Assembly: GCA_003049465.1 (NCBI GenBank)
Contig: PYSS01000150.1
Location: 21,799-85,798 of the forward strand
Source of the DNA: Magnaporthiopsis rhizophila
Lineage: Eukaryota > Ascomycota > Sordariomycetes > Magnaporthales > Magnaporthaceae
DNA: 64,000 nucleotides
Direction of reading: 5' to 3'
Shown here: one piece after another, positions 38,301 through 45,878 of the stretch
Layout of the letters: each line of letters begins with the position of its first letter
How positions within the stretch are numbered: position 1 is the first letter of the stretch
Translations under genes and position numbers: made by a program
Notes under the pieces: model-generated
Told to the model about the DNA's origin: nothing
The model's input: the letters and a program-made list of their open reading frames with translations, nothing else
The model's database searches: none

Positions 38301-40900
38301 AATTAAACCCTTGGTAAAAAAAGCTGTTATAAAAATAGCTAAAGGAAAAAGTTAGGAAAGGATTTACCAAATCTTTTGATTTTTTTATAAAATATGGAAT
38401 TTTGTTTATTTCCAAAAAAAACGGGGAGGAACGGATATATATCGATTATTGTCCGTTAAATCAGAAAACGATAAAAGATCGGTATCCTTTATTTTTAATT
38501 AACGAATTTAAAGATAGGTTCGGAAAAAGCCGGTGGTTTACAGCCCTAAATTTATGCAAGGTTTATAACCTGTTAAGAATTAAAGAAAAGGATGAATGGA
38601 AAACCGCTTTTTGGACCAAACTTGGAATTTTTAAATTACTGGTAATGATTTTTGGGCTTATTAATGCACCAGCCATATTTTAGCGAATAATTAACTATAT
38701 ATTGCAAAAATATTTCGATATTTTTGCCTTTGCATACCTGAATAATATTTTGATTTTTTTAAATATGTTGGAAAAATATAAATAATATATATATAAAATA
38801 TTATAAAAATTGCAAAATGCAAAGCTTTTGGTTAACCCGGACAAATGCATATAGCATTTTTTAAAGGTAGTTTTTTTCGGATTTGTTATCAGATAAGGGG
38901 AAATTTGGATAAAACCCAAAAAGGTACAGGCGGTAAAAAACTGACCTATATCCACCACAGTTAAAAAAATGCAAAGTTTTTTGGGATTTTTAAACTTTTA
39001 CCGAAAATTTATCCGAAATTTTAGCAAAAAGGTTATATTATTTACGGATTTTATTAAAAATGATACCCAGTTTTATTGGGGGATATAAAAATAAATAGCC
39101 TTTAATTTGCTAAAAAAAGTTATTGTTTAAATACCGGTACTGGTAATGCCAAACCTAAAAAAATTTTTTGAAATTGAAATTAATATATCGAATTTTGCTA
39201 TCGGAGAATAATTGGGGCAGCGAAACGACCAAAAAAAATTGTACCTTTGCGTATTTTTTTTGCAAAAACTGAATAAATTTAAGCTAAATTATCAAATTCA
39301 CGATAAAAAGTTTTTTGCTATTATTAAAGTTTTGGAGGAATAAAAGGTGTATTTGTATAAAGCTAACCACCAAATTGTGGTATATATCGATTATAAAAAC
39401 TTATCACAGTTTATCACCAGCCAAACACTAAATAAAAAATAAATCTAATAAAGCCAGTTTTTTTAAAATTATAATTTTCGAATTAAGGTTAAAAAAGGGT
39501 TAAAAAATGGCCGAGCGAATACTTTAAACCGTTGATTAAATTATTAGGTGGATATATTACCAAAAATATGCGCAGTTTTGGCCAAAAAACCAAACGGATC
39601 CCTGATTCCGGCATAACGGGCATTGGCCAAAATAATCCGACAAAAAAGCTGAACCCCAGAAAAAATCCAGCAAATTTATAGCCAAATAACTAATGGATAC
39701 CAGGGGATTGCTAAAATTTAAAAAAGATTTCGATAATATTACGGATTTATAAAAACCCGTGCCAAAATACAAAAAGCAATTAAGAACTATAAAAACTGTG
39801 CAAAAAATAAGGCCAGCAGGTATAAACCTTACAAATTATTTTAGCTTTTACTAGCATTTAACAAAATATAGCAAAAAATTACGATAGATTTTATAATTAA
39901 ACTTTTTAAATCAAAAAAATTATTAATAAATGTTCAGTATAATAATATCCTAATAATGGTAAATAAATTTACCAAATATACTTTGTTTTTACCCTATAAA
40001 AAAAACAGTAATATTACGGAGCTAGTATATGTTTTTATCAGAAATATAATATTGGAATACGGAACACCCAACAAACTGATCACGGATTAAGACAAATTAT
40101 TTATAAGCAAGTTTTAAAAGGCTTTAATGGCAAAATTCGGAGCAAAATATGCATTATTAATAGCCTATTATCCCGAAACAGATGGACAAACGGAACGGAT
40201 AAACCAAACCATAAAACAATATTTATATTATTATATTAATTATAAATAAACTAACTGGGTATAATTATTTTTTATGGCCCAATTTGTTTATAATAGTTCG
40301 GTATACAAAAGTATAAAAATAACGCTATTTTTTGCAAATTATAGGTTTATATTTACGGTGTATAAAAAACCTAAAGCAAAAAAAAATGCTTTAATAGCAA
40401 AAATATAGGTTACCGAAATAACCAGGCTATATAAGCATTTATAAGGAAAGCTTAAAAAGTTTCGGAAATATATATCCACCCAGGCAAATAAAAAAAGGCT
40501 CGAGAAACCAATTTTTAAAAAAAAGGATAATGTTTATCTTTTGCGCTGCAATATTAAAATAAAATGGCCAAATAATAAGCTGGATTATAAAAAATTCGGA
40601 CCATTTAAAATTAGAAAAATAATTTTACCAGTTAATTACAAATTTTAGCTATCGCTAATTATAAAAGTTCACCCTATTTTTTATATTTCTTTGCTAAAAC
40701 CGGTATTATTTGGTTCGGAAAGTATAAAGTTAGTGGAAATCGACCCGAACCAAAAGTGGGAAATTAAGGAAATCCTTAATAATAAAATATGCTACCACAA
40801 ATGGTGATATTTGGTTAAATAGGCAGGGTATAAATACAAGTATAATATATAGGAAAAAAAAACGAATCTTATAAATTGCCAGGAGGTTTTACAAAAATAT
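35400..40900 (+). pseudogene. Element C gag-pol with chromodomain, RIP-degraded
   Basis: Gag lies at about 35,400-36,350. RT is at about 38,340-39,250; an open 93-codon piece at 38,402 holds DYCPLN (normally DYRPLN), TALNL (normally TALDL) and FGLINAPAIF followed by a stop in place of Gln. The catalytic YLDD now reads YLNN near 38,737. RNase H and integrase follow to about 40,500 (with QTDGQTER-like text near 40,180), and a chromodomain at about 40,720-40,880 (YLVK-AGYKYK). Several substitutions hit catalytic residues, so it is inactive. Confidence 0.85.
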
Positions 40901-41002
40901 TAGCAAAAATAATTATAAAAAGGTTAATAAATGAAAAAAAAAAAAAAAAAAGGCTTAATCCGATAGCGTATTACCGTAATAGCGGAGCATTATTATATTA
41001 AA

Positions 41003-41074
41003 AATTGCACTGGAAATCGAACCCAAAACCTTTCGATAAGGATCGAAATGCGCTATTATTATAATAAAGCAACC
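41003..41074 (-). pseudogene. RIP-mutated tRNA-Arg-like sequence in element C
   Basis: Read on the minus strand, 72 bases fold as a tRNA. The acceptor arms are GGTTGCT and TGCAATT, which pair if two terminal C-to-T changes are allowed. The anticodon arm TTCGA/TCGAA encloses TCCTTA, suggesting a CCT (Arg) anticodon with one base lost from the loop. The T arm has GGGTTCGATTTCC, a good B-box. The D arm is AT-mutated. Neither A nor B has this sequence at the equivalent place. Confidence 0.5.
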
Positions 41075-41104
41075 TAAGGAAATTATTAAAAGCTTGTTAA
41101 TTTA

Positions 41105-41610
41105 TCCGGTTAAAAAAGGGCAAACAGGTCAAAATCCGGATAAACCCCGAGCCTGTTCCAATTAAAAGGTAAAAAGGGGAAATCGAGGAACAGAAAGGCT
41201 AAAGGCGCGGCAGGAGCCTGCGCAACCGCCGCCTCGGTTTTTTCCCGCTTGATCCGCTCCAACTCCTTAATATTGTTAATTTTGCAACGAATCGCACGCA
41301 TTTTTTTTTTAAACCATATTTTTTTTTATTTATAAAAACGCTTAATTTAAGCGCTAATAGCAACCAATTTTTATTTAACAGCGCGATACTTTTTTTTGGC
41401 AGTTTTTAGTTTGGTTTTTAGTTTTGCGTGCTGATTGCTAATAGAACGGAGCTATTTTAAAATAGGGCCAAAAATGTTATATCGAAACTGCCCTTAACAA
41501 ATATATTTTATGCATCGAGAAAAGTTTCGGGGGAAAATTTCGCACCTGAAATAACCAAAAGTTTCGCAAAAAAAACAAAAAAGTATTTTAATTAAGGAAA
41601 AAAAAAGGGA
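41105..41610 (-). pseudogene. Element C accessory frame, antisense to gag-pol
   Basis: The minus strand gives a cysteine-bearing start (C-E-I-F-P-R-N-F-S-R-C, then C), KLKTKLKTAKKK, MRAIRCKINNIKELERIK and a tail with APAAPLAFLFLDFPF. The last 63 codons (41,301-41,110) are uninterrupted. The upstream part has stops at positions where B has Gln or other codons. Motif order and location match the antisense frames in A and B. Confidence 0.55.
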
Positions 41611-41791
41611 AGCAAAAAAATTATCTTAACGGATAATTAATAATACCGGTTTGTATTTTTGCATTTGACCGAATATCCTGTTAAAAAAAAAGGGGACGGA
41701 AGATAATAAGGAAAAAAAATATTTATTACTGACAAAAGGTTGGGGCTGCAGGTTTTGGCCAAAAGAATTTGGCCTAAAAAAGGAAACCTGA

Positions 41792-42285
41792 TATTATAAT
41801 CACAGCTGGCAGGGAATAAAAGGGTTAAAGCTAACCCCCAGCAGAACGTTTTTACCCCGCAGTTATAAAGGCCAGGGGCCGAATAACCAAAACCAAACTA
41901 AAAAAAAGAAAATTACATGATCAGGTATTTACCTAAGCACGGATAATATATTTAATATGTTCGTTATATAATATAACAGATATAGCAAATATAGCACAGT
42001 GATATATTTGTTATATAATATAGCAAATATAGCAAATATAGCACAAATATAGTAAAAAAGGGTTGCTGGTATATAAGGCGAGGGATTTCTACTGTGTTAA
42101 GATAGCTTTTGACTAAGGCCTCGGCATTAGTCAACCTAAATTAGCTCCAAGGCATCCCCTTGGGCAAACAATCGAGACCTTTATTATTACCCAGTTTCCC
42201 CAGCACAAGCGACCTTGTGAAGATCATACTGCTCAGCGCCTCTCCTAGCGTACCCTACCCTAGGAGCAGAGAACCGTTTGTAACA
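41792..42285 (+). repeat. Element C 3' LTR
   Basis: 494 bp, the same length as the 5' copy. Its first bases are TATTATAATC, a RIP-changed TGTTATAATC; the last 180 bp are close to normal composition and end GTTTGTAACA. GGAAACCTGA just before it is the purine tract end. Confidence 0.92.
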
Positions 42286-42290
42286 CTGGG

Positions 42291-42336
42291 GATTGGCCCC
42301 CAGCCCTTCTGTCCCCTGCCAGCTGTGGTCGTAACA
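42291..42336 (-). repeat. End of element A right LTR beyond element C
   Basis: 46 bp that complete element A's right LTR (GATTGGCCCCC ... GTCGTAACA), followed by the CGGCC duplication at 42337-42341. Confidence 0.9.
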
Positions 42337-42341
42337 CGGCC

Positions 42342-43152
42342 TTCGGCATCCGGTATTTCCTGCTTGGCTTCGTGCAACTCATAGCTGCCTTTCTAATAAT
42401 TTAAGCAAGCTATTTATCCTGTAAATAAAGCCTTTTATAAGTTATAAAAAACATTATTTCGTATTTTTAAATGTAAAACAATTTAAAATCAGGTTTATAT
42501 ATATGTGAACAGGCATAATGCTATCCCAGACGTAGTTTCCAGGACGAAAAACAAGCTTATTTTGCATAAAAAACAGGCAGGGCCAAAAACGAAAAAACCA
42601 TTACTGTCGGCCTTGCTTTAAATCTAGTAGCGCATATGCGTACGCACTCGCGTATAAGTACATTTGCTGGTAGTTGGAAACGTGTAAAAGCAGTTGAAGC
42701 AAGTAGCAAGGAGAAGGGTTGTAAGCGAAAGAACAAGTAGCTGTGAAGGGCTGTACCCAAAGTAAAGCGTGCGTGGCGTTGGGTGCCCGGAGAAAATGAT
42801 GAATAAACTAGCAAAGAGAAGGGATCTAACTGCCGGAGGCTCTGTGCCTTGAAGGGGGGTATATACTAAATACAAGGCACAGCCTTAGCACCAAAGCGGG
42901 ACCTATCCCGATCCACAACAGTAGCGGAGAGTTATAAGTAGATGGAAGGTTTTAAATTAAGGAATCCAACCACCCAAGGTTTCCCTCCCGTACCCGCCAA
43001 GTAAAGGCATCGAGGTTTTAAAGATAAATATAGCAGTAATATAAATACGATTTATTACAGGAAAACCGTGTTAGTTGCCTAACCGGGTGAAAAACCTGTA
43101 ACACTCGTAAAAAAAAAAACAAATGAAAAAAAGATTATGTGCCCACAGTCCC
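42342..43152. other. Right flank of the nest, no supported gene
   Basis: Moderately AT-rich sequence without a protein-like frame on either strand. It separates the nest from the secreted-protein gene and holds that gene's 3' end. Confidence 0.45.
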
Positions 43153-43920
43153 TCAAGGAAGCCCGCCCACACACTTAGCATCACAAATGACAGGCTTGCC
43201 ATCCCGCTCCCCGTTGTGGACCATATCCTGCATACCATGCGCAAGCTCGGTAAGATGCTCATACCCTAGCGCCTCGATTGCGTCGATGATCTCTGCCATT
43301 GTCTCGTTCGTCGGTCCACCCACGAGCCTTGACTCGACGCTCAACGCCGGCGGCGCGGGTATAGCCGGCGCCTCCTGCTCGTATGTGACTTTGTACGCCA
43401 CTCCGTCGGTGTCGTATCCCCAGGCCAAGACCTCCAGTTGGTACGAGATAGACCCGCCTTTGAAGACGTAGATGCCTGTGTCAAAGTTCCAGGTGTCGAC
43501 GCCGTACGCCAACAGGACCTGGTCGCTGCCGGCCAAATTGTAGGCGGAGAGGTCGTTGGTCTGGTTGATGTTGGCGGCAGATTGGGGGAAGACGGGAGAT
43601 AGGTCAACCTCGAAGTTGCGGAGGCTTGGGTATAACGGGTGGCTACTCTTGGTCACTTTCCAGTTCCCAAAAACCCACCCAGGTGGAGGTGCCTCCCACG
43701 GGGCGGACGAGGCAATGGGGGCGTTCTGTGGCAGACGCATAGAAACCCGAGTTGAGATCGGACAGCCTAGCTCTGGGTCAGGTTCAGTTTTTAAAGGATG
43801 TGAGTTGATGCTGACAGAGAAGGCCTTACCTGCAGCAGCCTTGGTAGATACCGCAAGGGCCTTGGTAGGTACCGCAAGGCACGCGACAAGAGCCGCTAGA
43901 CGCTTCAGGATGTGGTGCAT
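43153..43920 (-). CDS. Secreted protein of unknown function
   Basis: The start is taken at 43920 (MHHILKRLAALVACLAV), a good signal peptide; an in-frame ATG six codons upstream would spoil it. A 63-bp intron at 43829-43767 (donor GTAAGG, branch CTGAC, acceptor CTAG) is likely and is a multiple of three, so the frame stays open if it is retained. Spliced length is 234 residues, unspliced 255. The mature part has WKVTKSSHPLYPSLRNFEVD, YGVDTWNFDTGIYVFKGGS and a C-terminal helix-rich EIIDAIEALGYEHL, with two Cys in VICDAKCVGG. No family was recognised. A TATA box lies about 115 bp upstream. Confidence 0.6.
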   Translation of the reverse strand: MHHILKRLAALVACLAVPTKALAVSTKAAAGKAFSVSINSHPLKTEPDPELGCPISTRVSMRLPQNAPIASSAPWEAPPPGWVFGNWKVTKSSHPLYPSLRNFEVDLSPVFPQSAANINQTNDLSAYNLAGSDQVLLAYGVDTWNFDTGIYVFKGGSISYQLEVLAWGYDTDGVAYKVTYEQEAPAIPAPPALSVESRLVGGPTNETMAEIIDAIEALGYEHLTELAHGMQDMVHNGERDGKPVICDAKCVGGLP

Positions 43921-44033
43921 TCTGAGAGTCCTTGTCACAAGCCAGTTCCAAAGCCGGTGGTTATGATAGGACGGGCGAGGATGGGTGGTGAGAAGGGAGG
44001 AGATAAACGGGAGGATTTGGTTCTACATCGCCG

Positions 44034-44041
44034 TATTTATA
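44034..44041 (-). promoter_or_regulatory. TATA box of the secreted-protein gene
   Basis: On the minus strand this reads TATAAATA, 114 bp before the start codon at 43920, a normal distance for a fungal core promoter with a short leader. Confidence 0.55.
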
Positions 44042-44221
44042 CTTAGTCACTATGCTGTGATACCCCAGGAGTTGGCTCTCTGCATTCGCTCGATCACCTA
44101 TCCGTTGCGTTCTCAAGTCGCTTCTACGTAGGTCTCGTATGGAGTCGGGCTTATTGTCGCGATATCCCAAAAGACGCATGCTTGCAGCCAAGCCAGAACG
44201 GATGAAGACCAAGAATAACAC

Positions 44222-44894
44222 GCGGCAGATACGAGATGGGGCACCATAATATTGCCACGTAATTTAGGAAGTAGTGCCAATCTCCTACCCACAGCGAGAC
44301 TTTTTTGTCCCTCCTCGGGTTGGCCGTTCTTAAAGCTCGGTTTCGTATAGTTTACGAAGATTTCCATTGCTAGGTATTATTTCCTCGGGAGAAACGGTGG
44401 TCGGTTTGTAATAGCTGTGCTACATTAATAAGAGCCATCGACGTTGGATGCAAACAAATATCCTTGCATTATAAGAATTCTCATCAGTCGCATTTTTTCG
44501 TATCCCTCGGATCCCTCGTATCTCTCGGATCCCCTCGGATCCCTCGTATCCTCGCATCCCTCACACCCCTCGTATCTGTCACGGTGTGATCCCACGCTCC
44601 TCTTTGCTTTCGTACTACCTTGGCCCCTCACATCCCTACACCCCTTGTATCCCTCGCATACCTCACACCTTTCATATCTCTCGGATAGTTTCTTAATATT
44701 TCGTACCTGTAAGTGATTGTTATAATGACGTTCCCGAGATTAGGAAACTGCTTTCGGGTAGTTGTTTCCATTATGTAGTATTATGAAGGTGTGAGAGCTA
44801 AAGAGGGGATCTTTAAAGTAGTAGGTAATGTCTCGATTTAAATATCGTGGGTAAGGTCCCCCGCCGGAGGCGGAGCCGAAAATTAAGGCCACAA
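44222..44894. other. Intergenic region with a degenerate minisatellite
   Basis: No gene was found. At about 44,505-44,690 it holds many imperfect copies of a 9-10-bp unit like ATCCCTCGT. Confidence 0.45.
44505..44690. repeat. Degenerate 9-10-bp minisatellite (ATCCCTCGT type)
   Basis: Units such as ATCCCTCGTATC, ATCCCTCGGATC and ATCCCTCACACC repeat with small length changes in two blocks (44,505-44,580 and 44,625-44,690). Open frames across it are repeat artefacts. Confidence 0.7.
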
Positions 44895-45428
44895 GTCGGG
44901 GGACCGCACATTTCTATAGGGGAACCGCAAACAGCAGATCCATGGCGCTCACACAGTGCATCTATAACTTAAGCTGGTACTTCAATCAATTTAGCGGTGA
45001 ATCAGTAGTAAATTCAGCGCCTCGGGGGAATCGCTCTTTGACGGCTAGGTTAAAGCCCAAGGCATGCGCCTGGGCTTTGAGCGCCTTTTCCGCCTTGTCA
45101 AATAAGGCGTGCGAAGCCGAGAAATCCATGGTGATACCGACCGTTTGGTGTTGTGGGTGATGCAGGGCAAAAAAAATTGGATTGGGTGCAATTGGGCCCA
45201 AGAAAGCCGACCGGTGCATGGATCTGGTTTAGGCCAAGTTTGAGGTTCTTGTTATTTTCCTAATTTTCACACTAAAAAATTTGGGGGGGGGGGGGGGGGG
45301 NNNNNNNNNNNGGGGGGGGGGGGGGGGGGGGTAACCCGAGACCGTAGAACTTTTTAGAAATAGGCACTGTGGTGGGTTATTGGCCCCACTTTCTGCGGTC
45401 CCCTTACAGAAACATATGGTCCCCCGAC
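44895..45428. mobile_element. Possible Mutator-like DNA transposon fragment
   Basis: Two roughly 40-bp inverted ends (44895-44934 and 45389-45428) start GTCGGGGGACC and match at about four bases in five. Inside, the minus strand from about 45,129 reads MDFSASHALFDKAEKALKAQ followed by AHALGFNLAVKERFPRGAE. This resembles the start of the FAR1-type DNA-binding region of fungal MULE transposases. It stops at 44,986, so only a fragment is present. The element contains the G-tract gap. Target duplication could not be defined. Confidence 0.35.
45284..45331. other. Assembly gap within a G homopolymer
   Basis: G runs flank 11 N at 45301-45311. True length and content are unknown; frames crossing it are not reliable. 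Confidence 0.95.
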
Positions 45429-45878
45429 ATAAGGGCAAAATTAAACGCACCGCTTCTGACTTGCCGAAAGCGGGGAAGCGGGAGAGCGGTAAAAACGAGC
45501 AACTGGAAGTGGGGAGTTGGCATAAACACGACTGGAGCCACAAAATCAATATCAATTCAAGATTAGAAAACCGCACCCCAAGTTAAAATGGGTACCGATA
45601 GCGGCTGTTCGGCATATAGGCCCATAGAATTGCCTTGTTGTGGACACAAGTCCGCTTCGTATCTGTTCGACCGGTCGGCTTTGCGCATTTACGCCATTCC
45701 CGAGATGTGCGGCAAGACCCGTACACCCTCGGCAAAGGCATAGCGGAATACGTATATACGAGTATGATCAAACGTTCCGAAGCATAAAAAGGGACAGAAT
45801 CCGCTGTTCCTGTTCGAACGTCTCTAGCCAAGTCAGCCGTTCATCGTCAAGGCATAGTGAAGTGATCCATCGTCAATC
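45429..45878. other. Promoter region of the GMC oxidoreductase
   Basis: No gene is seen. GTATATAC at 45752-45759 lies about 125 bp before the start codon and is the likely TATA element. Confidence 0.5.

Larger units (their letters stand above)
34842..42285 (+). mobile_element. Element C: Ty3/gypsy chromovirus inserted in element A's LTR
   Basis: 7,444 bp with 494-bp LTRs. It begins TGTTACAACCACAGC and ends GTTTGTAACA. The 5-bp duplication CTGGG is exact on both sides (34837-34841 and 42286-42290). Gene order is as in B. Compared with B it has an extra stretch after the chromodomain, including a tRNA-like sequence. C keeps the longest uninterrupted RT piece of the three (38,402-38,683), so it may be the least mutated or youngest. 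Confidence 0.93.
20232..42336 (-). mobile_element. Element A: Ty3/gypsy chromovirus, split by elements B and C
   Basis: The left LTR (20232-20770) begins TGTTACAAACGG and ends ATAACA. The right LTR has the same ends but is split by element C (34349-34841 plus 42291-42336). Both LTRs total 539 bp. The 5-bp duplication CGGCC flanks the whole block at 20227-20231 and 42337-42341. Element A runs on the minus strand: its 5' LTR is on the right, gag remnants follow leftward, then pol, then the 3' LTR. Removing B, C and their duplications leaves about 7.4 kb. All internal coding sequence is heavily mutated to A/T with many stops, as expected of RIP. It is the oldest of the three insertions because it contains the other two. 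Confidence 0.9.

Noticed and set aside
20400..42100. Many open frames of 60-105 codons on both strands in the AT-rich block
   Set aside because: They fall where mutated gag-pol sequence happens to lack stops, mostly antisense to the recognisable domains, and have Lys/Ile/Asn/Phe-biased composition. Only the accessory frame shared by the three copies was kept.
20142..42397. A short reading frame that would be restored by joining the two flanks of element A
   Set aside because: The joined frame of about 50 codons is plausible but has no start context, family or homologue visible; too weak to claim a disrupted gene.
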